Positions 10,221 through 18,905 of a stretch of DNA of 64,000 nt are shown here, one piece after another (the first letter of the stretch is position 1; each line of letters opens with the position of its first letter). The notes under the pieces were generated by a model. That model did not search any database, was not told the DNA's origin, and was given only the letters and a program-made list of their open reading frames with translations. The stretch is from JBBDJB01 sp040880125. GTDB lineage: Bacteria > Planctomycetota > Planctomycetia > Pirellulales > JBBDJB01. The stretch spans positions 1 through 64,000 of the forward strand of contig JBBDJB010000035.1 in NCBI GenBank assembly GCA_040880125.1. The letters run 5' to 3'. A program made the translations under genes and the position numbers.

Positions 10221-10550
10221 CCCTCTCCCCGGCCCTCTCCCAAAGGGAGAGGGAGAATTGTGGTGGCACAGACATTCCTGTCTGTGCGTTGTAGCTGAAT
10301 TCGTGAGAAATCAGCCGCCGGGAGCCACTGCTGGCTTGTCCAGCAGTGCCTGTGGGTTGCGAGCAGTGCACTTCACACGCCAGCGAAATCGCTCCACTTG
10401 GTGGGCGGTTTCCTGCCCTTGTGGCACGGGCAAATAAACTTCACGCGCAGTTCGGCTGTCCAACGTGAGACATCACACCCGGACAGGCTGAACTTTCACA
10501 AGTTCAGCTACCCCCCTCTCCCCGGCCCTCTCCCCGCAGGGGAGAGGGAG
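10221..10550. repeat. intergenic repeat island 3 (modules C, A, E, B, E, C)
   Basis: The convergent space between the ArsR-type gene and the thioredoxin gene carries module C at 10221-10255 and 10511-10550, module A at 10263-10287, module E at 10291-10315 and 10487-10508, and module B at 10324-10350. The E copy at 10487-10508 has a perfect 8-bp stem around the GTGA loop (read on the minus strand), with stem bases that differ from other copies in a compensated way. No gene is seen in 10176-10585. Confidence 0.8.
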
Positions 10551-10585
10551 ATGATCTGAAGCTGCCATTCCACTCGGATTTACCG

Positions 10586-11284
10586 TCAATCCACCGGGAC
10601 CGGCGGGGCATCGGACTGCTCGACCGGCGACGAAACTTCACTCGCCGCGTCCGCTTCTGCCGGAGTTTCGTCCTGCGATGCGTCGCCCTCGTTCATCATG
10701 CGGACGAGCAAGGCTTCCACGTCGGAATACGTGAACTCCTCGCCGGTGCTATTGTCGAATCGCTTCCGCAGTTCGCCCTGTCGGTCGTAAACATACACCG
10801 CAGGCACGGCGTAAATGCCGAACTTCTTCAAAAGCTCGTCGGACGGCTCGCTGCCGATGACGTTATCGAACGTGGCTCGCTGACTCTTGAGAAAGCCCAG
10901 CACGGTCGCTTTCGCTTCGTCGAGCGATGCGATGCCGTCGTTGTCGAAGCTGACGCTGATGCAAGCGAGGTTCTCCGGGCCGTATCGCTCGTGCAACTTG
11001 ACCAGGTTCGGGAACTCCTTCACGCACGGTGGGCAGGAGGTGGCCCAGGCGTCGAGCACGACCAGCTTGCCCCGGTGACTGGCGATCAAGTCTTCAATGC
11101 CCTGGTAGTCGAGGACCTGAAGCTCCACCGGCGGGCCCTGCTCCGGCGCCGCGGAGCCCGCGGCGGTAGTCGGAGCGGCCGGGGCCGGGCTTTCCGACGT
11201 GTCCGGGCTGCAGGCGGAAAACGAAAGCAGCAGGCACGCCAGCAACAGATCGCTGGACAAGGGGCGGCCGTGCATGGGCGACAT
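10586..11284 (-). CDS. TlpA-like thioredoxin-fold lipoprotein
   Basis: A thioredoxin-fold protein of the TlpA/ResA/AhpC-TSA group, about 232 residues from the chosen start. The redox motif is CPPC (ATSCPPCVKEFPNL), followed by the fold markers ISVSFDN and the cis-Pro region YAVPAVYVYDR. The N-terminus ends in FSAC, a plausible lipobox, so it is probably a periplasm-facing lipoprotein; the linker after it is Ala/Pro/Thr-rich. Starts at 11284, 11275 or 11317 are all possible; the shorter ones give a normal-length signal. An acidic Ala/Glu-rich tail follows the domain. It would reduce or exchange disulphides in exported proteins. Confidence 0.82.
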   Translation of the reverse strand: MSPMHGRPLSSDLLLACLLLSFSACSPDTSESPAPAAPTTAAGSAAPEQGPPVELQVLDYQGIEDLIASHRGKLVVLDAWATSCPPCVKEFPNLVKLHERYGPENLACISVSFDNDGIASLDEAKATVLGFLKSQRATFDNVIGSEPSDELLKKFGIYAVPAVYVYDRQGELRKRFDNSTGEEFTYSDVEALLVRMMNEGDASQDETPAEADAASEVSSPVEQSDAPPVPVD

Positions 11285-11659
11285 CAGGCGGCCCAACGGT
11301 GAGTGCAGTCGGAGCATCGGGGAGATCTCGGCAGAGTCGTAGTAGAGGAAGGCCAACACACACGGTTTTGCGCTATGGTACGGCGATGGGACGTGGCGGT
11401 CAAAACCAGTCGCAGGAGCGAGCAGCGCCGCCCCTTCGCGATCGAACTTGTGGTCACCGTCCCATTGCGCCGGCGCTCCGCCTGGCCGCGGGCCCCTGCT
11501 TGCCCGGCGGCGGCGTCGATGCTATAAGCGCAGATGCAGTCGTAGCGGCGAGTTCGGCAATAATCCGCCCGTCGGACAGCCCCGTGTGACTGGATTTTCT
11601 TGTATTTAAACGGCGCCCCCCCCCACGGGGCCCGCGGTATAAACAATGCGACGGGTGCA
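11285..11659. promoter_or_regulatory. divergent intergenic region with a C9 tract
   Basis: This 375-base stretch separates the divergent thioredoxin and FHA genes and should hold both promoters. An AT-rich patch (about 11591-11610) followed by a run of nine C (11616-11624) lies 36-44 bases before the FHA start. The tract could vary in length by slippage and would then change the leader or promoter spacing. No exact promoter call can be supported. Confidence 0.4.
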
Positions 11660-12370
11660 ATGGCTTTCGTGACGCTGCGAGTCTTGGACGGCGCCGATCG
11701 CGGCACCGACTTCGCCGACATTCCCACGCCGCTGACAATCGGCCGCGAAGAGGGAAACACCGTTCAGCTCAAGGATGAGCGGATCAGCCGTTACCACATC
11801 AAGATCCAGGAAGACGGCGACAAGCTCGTCCTGACCGACCTGGAGAGCACCAACGGCACGAAGGTCAACGGCGAAGATATCCAGCTTCGCATTCTGCGGT
11901 ACGGCGACCTGATCGGCCTGGGCCGGTCGCTACTTCTCTACGGCACGCGCGATCAGATCGCCAGCCGCCTGGCTTCGCTGCGGGGCGACGGCAGCGACAC
12001 CGGCTCACTCGTACCGCACGAACTGGCCGAGCGGCTGGAATCGGCCACGCTCGACTTCGAATTGAATTGGAACGACGATTCCGATCCGCACACGGCGCTG
12101 CACATTCCCGAGACTCCCGAGCTGCCGGAGCGATTGAGCCCTGGCCAGGCGGCGCAGCTCACCGAGTTGCTCGAATACTTCCACCTGCGGGTCCGCAACC
12201 TCATCAGCTCGGTGAAGATCAAGGCGGGCGCGGATCGTCTCACGCTCGAGGCGCGGCAGTGGCAGAGCCTGCTCGATTTGCAATCTCGTCTCTCCGAGCT
12301 TTTGCGAAGCATTACCGATCCGCCCGAGTCGCCCACGGGCGATACGTCCGGCGGCCCAAAGGACGAGTAG
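11660..12370 (+). CDS. FHA-domain protein with C-terminal helical region
   Basis: The 236-residue protein starts with a forkhead-associated domain (about residues 3-95), a phosphothreonine-binding module. The conserved residues are seen as IGREEGN, SRYHIKI and LESTNGTKVNG. The remaining half is predicted helical (LSPGQAAQLTELLEYFHLR, LDLQSRLSELLRS) and may mediate oligomerisation. The ATG at 11660 is preferred to the TTG at 11600, since the extra 20 residues come from a GC-rich leader. The partner kinase is not in the window. Confidence 0.85.
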   Translation: MAFVTLRVLDGADRGTDFADIPTPLTIGREEGNTVQLKDERISRYHIKIQEDGDKLVLTDLESTNGTKVNGEDIQLRILRYGDLIGLGRSLLLYGTRDQIASRLASLRGDGSDTGSLVPHELAERLESATLDFELNWNDDSDPHTALHIPETPELPERLSPGQAAQLTELLEYFHLRVRNLISSVKIKAGADRLTLEARQWQSLLDLQSRLSELLRSITDPPESPTGDTSGGPKDE

Positions 12371-12388
12371 CGGCAGGCTTCGCAAGAG

Positions 12389-12711
12389 GTGGCACAGACA
12401 TTCCTGTCTGTGCGTTAGCAAGTGTGCCACTGCTGGCTTGCCCAGCAGTGCTCAGGTGCCACTCTTGATTTCGCCTGTCAATTGGTTTCGGAAGGCCGCC
12501 CTTGCATGCCCTTGCGAATGGATGTGCACCATCAGAGGAACTTCCTGTTACAAGGGCGGGGAAGTCATTCACGCGGACTGTTGCGGGAAATTAACGAATC
12601 GTTGCGGCACGTCATCTACAAGGACATGCAAGGCCACACCAAGTGTCGGATGTCGACAGCGAGCAACAAGGCCAACGCGAAGGGCACTGCTGGCAAGCCA
12701 GCAGTGGCACC
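12389..12711. repeat. intergenic repeat island 4 (modules A, B with head, head with B)
   Basis: Module A is at 12389-12413. Two complete head-spacer-B units follow in opposite orientation: B at 12424-12451 with head at 12500-12513 (48-nt spacer), and head at 12620-12633 with B at 12683-12711 (49-nt spacer). The spacers differ in sequence. The two units point away from each other, with the heads facing inward. No gene can be supported in 12371-12719. Confidence 0.8.
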
Positions 12712-12719
12712 CGGCGATG

Positions 12720-13445
12720 CTACCGCGAGTCGTCTGATGGCAAAAGCTCACGAATGCGAGCGCCCCGGATCTGCACCTGGTCGCCGTCCCGGCTGAGCTC
12801 CTGAAAGCCAATGTGCCCACGCCGGGGGCGGTCCTTTACTGGCGGGGCGAGCGTGCCGTCGTGACGGCGGACTTCCTGCGACTGCTCCGCCAGATCGAGG
12901 TCGTGAATCAGCTCCCCATTGAGTGTCGCCCGCAGGCGCGAACCGCGCAGCTCCACGCGATACTTGTTCCACTCGGTCGGCTTGTAGAGCTGCTTTTGCG
13001 GGGCGATCGCTCGATAGATGCCGCCGGTCAGCTCGGAATCCTTCGCCTCGGTGTTGTAGCGATAGTCGGCCATCTGCAGTTCCATGCCGTCGAACGCCGG
13101 GTCGCCCTTCATCGGCGCACGCAGCGCCAGCCCGCTGTTGCCGCGTGGGCCGAGCTTGAACTCGTACTCCAGGATAAAGTCGCCGTACTCTTTCTCGCTC
13201 ATCAGCCAGGTACCACGCGACTGGCTGCCGATCAGCACGCCGTCACGAACCTGCCACGCCACGCCTCCCTCGGCCGGCGGTTGGCTGACATCGTCCCACC
13301 GCCGCACGACCCAGCCCTGCGGCGGCCCGTCTTCCGGGAAAAGCTCGACGAAGCCCTCGGCGTCCGGCTCCGCGGCCATGGGACCGTTGACGAATAGAGT
13401 GCTGCCGACCAGCAATGCGAGTGTGAGCGCGAACTTGGAGAACAT
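12720..13445 (-). CDS. exported DUF1080 (3-keto-disaccharide hydrolase-type) protein
   Basis: A 241-residue protein with a signal peptide (about 1-26, ending near MAAEP) and a single DUF1080 domain, a jelly-roll fold common in planctomycetes and linked to 3-keto-disaccharide or other glycan hydrolysis. Family marks are the GWVVRRWDDVSQ opening, the central EYGDFILEYEFKLGPRGNSGL block, and the C-terminal GHIGFQEL. The ATG at 13445 has GGAG about ten bases upstream. The frame stays open further upstream, but that part is repeat DNA. It ends next to a repeat island. Confidence 0.85.
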   Translation of the reverse strand: MFSKFALTLALLVGSTLFVNGPMAAEPDAEGFVELFPEDGPPQGWVVRRWDDVSQPPAEGGVAWQVRDGVLIGSQSRGTWLMSEKEYGDFILEYEFKLGPRGNSGLALRAPMKGDPAFDGMELQMADYRYNTEAKDSELTGGIYRAIAPQKQLYKPTEWNKYRVELRGSRLRATLNGELIHDLDLAEQSQEVRRHDGTLAPPVKDRPRRGHIGFQELSRDGDQVQIRGARIRELLPSDDSR

Positions 13446-13588
13446 GGTGAGGCTCCAGTATTGGAATGGATGTGCAGCCATTTTAACGTCGCCGTTGTTC
13501 GCTTGCAGCAAATCCCATCCACGGACGATGCGACGAGTTATCCACTGCAAAAAAACGATTGCCTGTCGTAGTCGTATTGTCTCCCTGT

Positions 13589-13775
13589 GTGCCACTGCTG
13601 GCTTGTCCAGCAGTGCTGTTGGCGGCGACCACAAGCCGGGCTGTAACCGTTCGTTGCCGCGTTGGCCTTGAATGCCCTTGGAGAGCGTATTCCGCAATTC
13701 CACTTCTTCGACACTGGCACCGATCCGGTTTCAACTACCCCCTCTCCCCGGCCCTCTCTCCGCGGGGAGAGGGAG
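13589..13775. repeat. intergenic repeat island 5 (B with head, C)
   Basis: Module B is at 13589-13616 with its head (CCTTGAATGCCCTT) at 13666-13679, a 49-nt spacer. Module C is at 13737-13775. The island lies between the DUF1080 gene and dnaE, which are divergent; the rest of 13446-13921 shows no gene and must contain the dnaE promoter. Confidence 0.78.
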
Positions 13776-13921
13776 TATTAACCGCCGAAATCGCGGCCGG
13801 TGGAATGTCGCATCGTGCGCCTACTTCAGCCGCCGCGCCGCGTGCGTTAGAATCGACTCTGTGGCGAGCGCCGGATCGCTCGCTCGGCCGATGGAACGCC
13901 TAAGCACGCTCGAGGAACTTG

Positions 13922-16900
13922 ATGAGCACGCCTCCTTTCGCACATCTGCACTGCCACAGCCACTATAGTCTCCTGGACGGCGCCAGCCCCATCGGTGGGC
14001 TGGTCAGCCGGGCCAAAGAGCTGGGCATGAACTCCCTGGCCCTGACCGACCACGGGAACCTGCACGGGGCGCTGCAGTTTTACCAACAGGCGAAGGACGC
14101 CGGGATCAATCCGGTCCTCGGCTACGAGGCCTACGTCGCGCCTGAAAGCCGCTTCCTAAAGGAGGGCGGAAGTCTCAAGGACGCCAGCTACCACCTCACG
14201 CTGCTGGCCCAAAACCGCACCGGCTTTCGCAACCTGGTGAAGATGGCCTCCAAGGCCTTTCTCGAAGGTTTTTATTTCAAACCGCGGATCGACCGTGAAT
14301 TGCTTGAAGCGCACAGCGAAGGCATCATCTGCCTGAGCGGCTGCGTCTCCGGCGAGTTCAGCCGGTCGATCCTCCGCGGCCAGGGGGGCGAGGCGGAACT
14401 GGAAGAGGCCGCCGGGGTCGCCGCGTGGTTTCAACAAACCTTTGGCGACCGCTACTTCATCGAGATCCAGAACAACGGTCTGGAAATCCAACGCCTGGCG
14501 ATGGAAGGCGCCGTCTCCGTGGCAAAGCGGCTGGGGCTGCCGCTGGTCTGCACGAGCGACGCCCACTACGTGAATCGCGAGGACGCCGAAGCCCAGGACG
14601 TGCTCTTGTGCATCAACACCGGCAAGTTCCGCACCGACACCAATCGCATGCGGATGGAAGGCGACCAGTTCTACCTCCGCAGCCCCGAGGACATGTACGC
14701 CGCATTTCCCGGTTATGAGGAGGCGCTCAAGCAGAGCCAGGCCATCGCGGACAGCGTTGACATCGACCTGGAGCTGGGCAAGCGGCACTTTCCCTCGTTC
14801 ACTCCGCCCGAGGAGAAGACCTCTCAGGATTACCTCCGCGAGCTGTGCCTGCTCGGTCTCCAGGAGCGCTACGCCGACGATCCGGAGATGTGCGCCGGCG
14901 GCGAGCCGGCGCCGGTCGTGCTGGAGCGGCTCGATCGCGAACTGGACGTCATCAACCAGTTGGGATTTCCCAACTACTTTCTCATCGTGTGGGACTTTGT
15001 TCGCTACGCTCGGGAGAAGGGCATCCCCGCCACCGCACGCGGATCGGGCGTCGGGTCGATCGTCTGCTATGGACTGTATCTCAGCCACGTCTGCCCGCTG
15101 AAATACGGCCTGCTGTTCGAGCGGTTCCTTGACGTCAACCGCCTGGAAGCGCCGGATATCGACATCGACTTCTGCCAACAGCGCCGCGGCGACGTAATCG
15201 GGTACGTCAAGGACCGCTACGGCGAGGCGAACGTCGCGCAGATCGGCACGTTTGGCCGCCTGGCGGCCCGGGCGGCGATTCGCGACGTCGGCCGTGCGCT
15301 GGGCATGCCAATCCCGCGGCTGGACAGCGTGGTGGCGATGATCCCCGAGTCGCTCGGTATCACGCTGCCGCAGGCGCTGGAGCAGAGCGAAGAGCTGAAG
15401 ACCGCCTACGACGGCGACGGCGAAATCCGCGAGCTCTTGAACCTGGCCATGAAGATTGAGGGCCTGGCCCGAAACGTCGGCACCCATGCGGCCGCGGTGG
15501 TGATCGCCGACAAACCGCTGGACGAGTACGTGCCGCTGTGCCGCGTCACCGGCAAGACGGAAGTCATCACGCAGTGGTCGATGAACGACGTCGAAAACGC
15601 CGGCCTGTTGAAGATGGATTTCCTCGGCCTGCGGAACTTGACGATCCTTTCCAAGGCGATCGACCTGATCGAGCAGACGACGGGCAAGCGCCTCGACCCG
15701 CATAAGTTTCCGTTGGACGACCAGCCCACGTTCGATTTGCTCTGCCGCGGCGAGACCAAGGGCATCTTCCAGCTCGAAAGCGGCGGCATTCGCGACCTGC
15801 TGCAGCGGATGAAGCCTGACCACTTCCGCGATATTATCGCCACCAACGCGCTGTACCGCCCCGGCCCGCTGGAGGGCGGCATGGTCGACGAATACATCGA
15901 GGTCAAACACGGCCGCCAGGAGGCCGCCTACCCGCACCCGATGATGAGGGACGTCCTGGAAGAGACCCACGGCGTGATGGTCTACCAGGAACAGGTGATG
16001 CAGATCCTCAACCGTCTGGGCGGCATCGAGCTGTCCAGTGCGTACACCTGCATCAAGGCCATCAGCAAGAAGAAGCTGCCGATCATCGCCGAGTTCCGCG
16101 AGGAATTCACCTCCGGCGCGGTCGCCCAGGGGCTGGACAAGAAAAAGGCGATCGAGCTGTTCGAGATGATCGAGAAGTTCGCCGGCTACGGCTTCAACAA
16201 GAGCCACTCGACCGCCTACGCCCTGATCGCCTACATGACTGCTTACTTGAAGGCCCACTACCCGGTCGAGTTCATGGCGGCCCTGCTTTCGGGCGATATC
16301 CCCGGGCGGAACTTCAAGAAGAAGGACTCGATGGTCGAGCACCTCGAAGACTGCCGGCGGATGCAGATCGAAGTGGTGCCGCCGGATGTGAACCGCTGCC
16401 AGGCCGACTTCACCGTGGCCGACGGCAAAATTAACTTCGCGCTGTCGGCGATCAAGGGCTGCGGTACCGGGGCAGCCGATGCCATCGCGGCCGCGCGCCA
16501 ACAGGACGGGCCGTTTACGAATTTGTTCGACTTCTGCGAACGCGTCGACCCGCAGGCGTGCAACCGCTCGACCATCGAAACGCTCATCAAGGCCGGCGCC
16601 TGCGATTCGCTCGGCGCGAAGCGCGCGCAGAACCTGGCAGTGCTCGATCGGGCGATGCAAGCCGGCGCCGCCGCATTGGCCGACCGCCGCAGCGGGCAGA
16701 AGGGCCTGTTCGAGGAAGCGGACGCCTCCGAATCTTCCAGCGCCACCGCCAACCTGCCCGACATGCCGGAACTGGACGATCGCGAGAAGCTCTCGCAGGA
16801 GAAGGAGGTGTTGGGCTTCTACCTCTCCAGCCATCCGCTGGCCGAGCACGAAGCCACGCTTTCGGCGTACTGCACGCACTCGACCCAGGACTTGGCGAAG

Positions 16901-17509
16901 CTTTCGCATCGCACCGAGGTGATGCTCGGCGGCATGCTGGCCTCGATCAAGTTCTCGCACACCCGCAACCCGCGGCCGGGCACCACGCACACCAAGTACG
17001 CCATGTTCGACCTGGAAGACCGGGCCGGCCTGGTGCGGTGCATCGTGTGGCCGGAGCAGTACGCCCAATTCGCCGAGCTAGTGGTGCCGGACGCGACGCT
17101 GGTCATCGTGGGCGTCGTCGATCGCCGGCCCGGCAGCGAAGAGGTGAACCTGATCGTCAACGAATTGATCCCGCCGGAGCAGCTCGCCGCCCGGTACACC
17201 TCCGGCGTCGCCCTGCGGCTGCGCGAGGACATCCATGCGGACCGCCTGGAGCCGCTGCGCGAGATCCTGCGAGGCTATCCCGGCGACAAGGCGCTGAAGC
17301 TGGTGTTGATGCTCAACGACGGCACCCGGGTGGAGATGAACTGCGAAAAGCACCGCGTCGAACTGAATCCGGAGATGCGCCGCCGGGTGGAGGAACTGCT
17401 CGGCGCCGAAAACTTCCGGCTCATCACCGCCCCGCGGGGCGGCAACGGCAGCCGCAACGGTGCGGGCGGCCACCCCCGCCGAAGAGAACGCGCCGCGGCC
17501 GGCCGGTAA
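13922..17509 (+). CDS. dnaE: DNA polymerase III alpha subunit
   Basis: The 1195-residue protein is the replicative polymerase catalytic subunit, DnaE class. Domains in order are PHP (about 1-280, starting HLHCHSHYSLLDG), palm/fingers with the catalytic pair at D412 and D414 or D416 (motif PDIDIDF), the thumb and beta-binding regions, a helix-hairpin-helix segment, and an OB fold near 995-1100 (GGMLASIKFSHTRNPRPG). Length matches the family. The ATG at 13922 has GAGGA 6-10 bases upstream; a TTG directly before it is less likely. The C-terminal 30 residues are Gly/Arg-rich. A strong terminator follows. Confidence 0.96.
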   Translation: MSTPPFAHLHCHSHYSLLDGASPIGGLVSRAKELGMNSLALTDHGNLHGALQFYQQAKDAGINPVLGYEAYVAPESRFLKEGGSLKDASYHLTLLAQNRTGFRNLVKMASKAFLEGFYFKPRIDRELLEAHSEGIICLSGCVSGEFSRSILRGQGGEAELEEAAGVAAWFQQTFGDRYFIEIQNNGLEIQRLAMEGAVSVAKRLGLPLVCTSDAHYVNREDAEAQDVLLCINTGKFRTDTNRMRMEGDQFYLRSPEDMYAAFPGYEEALKQSQAIADSVDIDLELGKRHFPSFTPPEEKTSQDYLRELCLLGLQERYADDPEMCAGGEPAPVVLERLDRELDVINQLGFPNYFLIVWDFVRYAREKGIPATARGSGVGSIVCYGLYLSHVCPLKYGLLFERFLDVNRLEAPDIDIDFCQQRRGDVIGYVKDRYGEANVAQIGTFGRLAARAAIRDVGRALGMPIPRLDSVVAMIPESLGITLPQALEQSEELKTAYDGDGEIRELLNLAMKIEGLARNVGTHAAAVVIADKPLDEYVPLCRVTGKTEVITQWSMNDVENAGLLKMDFLGLRNLTILSKAIDLIEQTTGKRLDPHKFPLDDQPTFDLLCRGETKGIFQLESGGIRDLLQRMKPDHFRDIIATNALYRPGPLEGGMVDEYIEVKHGRQEAAYPHPMMRDVLEETHGVMVYQEQVMQILNRLGGIELSSAYTCIKAISKKKLPIIAEFREEFTSGAVAQGLDKKKAIELFEMIEKFAGYGFNKSHSTAYALIAYMTAYLKAHYPVEFMAALLSGDIPGRNFKKKDSMVEHLEDCRRMQIEVVPPDVNRCQADFTVADGKINFALSAIKGCGTGAADAIAAARQQDGPFTNLFDFCERVDPQACNRSTIETLIKAGACDSLGAKRAQNLAVLDRAMQAGAAALADRRSGQKGLFEEADASESSSATANLPDMPELDDREKLSQEKEVLGFYLSSHPLAEHEATLSAYCTHSTQDLAKLSHRTEVMLGGMLASIKFSHTRNPRPGTTHTKYAMFDLEDRAGLVRCIVWPEQYAQFAELVVPDATLVIVGVVDRRPGSEEVNLIVNELIPPEQLAARYTSGVALRLREDIHADRLEPLREILRGYPGDKALKLVLMLNDGTRVEMNCEKHRVELNPEMRRRVEELLGAENFRLITAPRGGNGSRNGAGGHPRRRERAAAGR

Positions 17510-17558
17510 GGACGGCCGCCAAGTAGCGTCCACTGGTGCGGACCTCAGGCATCTAAAG

Positions 17559-17595
17559 AGCCTGCATTGCCATCGCGGCGGCGCAGGCTTTTTTT
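17559..17595 (+). terminator. Rho-independent terminator of dnaE
   Basis: Stem arms AGCCTGC (17559-17565) and GCAGGCT (17583-17589) enclose a 17-nt loop, and seven T follow (17589-17595). It begins 50 bases after the dnaE stop. Confidence 0.85.
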
Positions 17596-17753
17596 ATTGA
17601 TGGACATATGCCGACTGCATCGCCCCAGAAAGGGGTGAATGTTCGGCCCAGGCGCGGTGCCGACACCGTCGGCCAGGGCCCCGCCCAAATGGCCTCGAAA
17701 AACGGATCCGTCCATCTGGGCTGCTCGCGACTCGAAAAAACAAGGGCGGGCGC

Positions 17754-17803
17754 TGTCCAATTGGACAATCACGGGCCCGCCCGGAAACGCATCCTATTGG
17801 ACA
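17754..17803. promoter_or_regulatory. candidate operator: 14-bp palindrome plus half-site
   Basis: A perfect palindrome TGTCCAATTGGACA is at 17754-17767, and its half ATTGGACA recurs at 17796-17803, about four helical turns apart from centre to centre. The sites lie in the gene-less stretch between the dnaE terminator and the first gene of the secretion cluster (17981). This is the arrangement expected for a dimeric regulator with a second weaker site. The regulator is unknown. The remainder of 17596-17980 shows no gene. Confidence 0.5.
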
Positions 17804-17980
17804 CGCTGGGCCCGCTGGCCGTGCCCCGGCGGTGAGCTACGCTCTCACGCGGCGGCGGTAGTGCGAGATCGGCATCGCGGCCGTTCGCCCGGTCCCACTA
17901 CAATCCCGCCCCGGCCGCGGGCCGCCTGTCCGCCTCGCCGGCCCTAGGATCGCTACCATCTGCAAAACAAGGAGACTGCC

Positions 17981-18232
17981 ATGACCGATTCGAAGCGTAG
18001 AGGCTGGCTGATCGTGCTGGGTGCGAACGTCGTATTCTGGTGCGTGCTAAGTTTTTACAGAACGGGCGATGCCGCGCCCGGCCCGGCCCCGGAACCGTTT
18101 GCCAACGCCGTGCAGCAACGTGCGGAGATGATCCTGCACCTGCGCGAGCTGAAGGACCTCGTTCGGGAACAGAACGAACTGTTGCGCACCGGCAAGGCGC
18201 AGGTGCGGATCGTTCTGCCGGACCAACCGTAA
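17981..18232 (+). CDS. small anchored coiled-coil protein, function unknown
   Basis: An 83-residue protein with one N-terminal membrane helix (about 8-26) and a short helical, coiled-coil-like segment (about 42-72, LRELKDLVREQNELLR). A clear AAGGAG ribosome site precedes the ATG. It opens the secretion cluster, 7 nt before the pseudopilin gene, so it is likely an inner-membrane accessory of the same machine. I do not recognise a family. Confidence 0.65.
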   Translation: MTDSKRRGWLIVLGANVVFWCVLSFYRTGDAAPGPAPEPFANAVQQRAEMILHLRELKDLVREQNELLRTGKAQVRIVLPDQP

Positions 18233-18239
18233 TGCCGCC

Positions 18240-18854
18240 ATGTACTGCCGCCGCGTCCGAACCCGATCGCCCGTAGGCCGAAACCAGGCCCGCCCGGGCA
18301 GTGTCCGCGCCGGCTTTTCGCTGATCGAACTTTTGATCGTCCTGACGTTGATGAGCATCCTGGCGGCCACCATTCTCACCGGCACGAACCCCAGCGCGGT
18401 GGAACAGTTGGAGGCGGCCGCGCGGGTCGTGGCGGCGGACGTCGCCTATTGCCAGTCGCTGGCGATCACGCACAACAGCACCTATCGGGTTACTTTCGAC
18501 GCCGCGCAGGAGCTTTACTTCTTGGAACACACCGGCAGCGATACCTCGCTGGACGTGCTGCCGCCGCGGCCCTTTCACTCGCCGGACGATCCACCTACGC
18601 GCCAGACCGTGCGGCTGGCCGATCTGCCCGGTGGTGGATCGATGGTCCAACTGGTACGCGTGGAGGCATTGGGAACGCCCGTCGAAACGATCGACCACGT
18701 TGAGTTCGGTCCGCTCGGCGAAACCACCCGCGTCGAAGAAACACAGATTTGGCTCGCAGTCGGTGGCGGAAGTCTGCGGCGGCTGGTGCCGCTACGGGTC
18801 AATCCGGTGACGGGAACGACGACGCTGGGACCGCTGCAAACCGCATCGCCCTAG
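18240..18854 (+). CDS. type II secretion pseudopilin (GspH-like)
   Basis: A 204-residue pseudopilin. It carries a basic leader ending in Gly at residue 25, then the prepilin peptidase site and hydrophobic helix GFSLIELLIVLTLMSILAA with the conserved Glu at +5. The leader of about 25 residues is long. The body resembles GspH/FimT minor pseudopilins (AARVVAADVAYCQSLAITHN). It is the only pilin-like protein in the cluster; no GspG-type major pseudopilin or prepilin peptidase is in the window, so those must be encoded elsewhere. Confidence 0.85.
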   Translation: MYCRRVRTRSPVGRNQARPGSVRAGFSLIELLIVLTLMSILAATILTGTNPSAVEQLEAAARVVAADVAYCQSLAITHNSTYRVTFDAAQELYFLEHTGSDTSLDVLPPRPFHSPDDPPTRQTVRLADLPGGGSMVQLVRVEALGTPVETIDHVEFGPLGETTRVEETQIWLAVGGGSLRRLVPLRVNPVTGTTTLGPLQTASP

Positions 18855-18905
18855 CGCACCGGCTGGCGGCGACGGTCGCAAACACTTTAATCGGAAGCAA
18901 CACGC

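Noticed and set aside
13446..13703. N-terminal extension of the DUF1080 gene
   Set aside because: It reads through a head-spacer-B repeat unit; the signal peptide and ribosome site fit the ATG at 13445.
14156..17068. A 970-codon open frame on the minus strand across dnaE
   Set aside because: It is the mirror of a GC-rich codon pattern in dnaE, has no domain character (His/Val/Gln-rich), and dnaE on the plus strand is certain.
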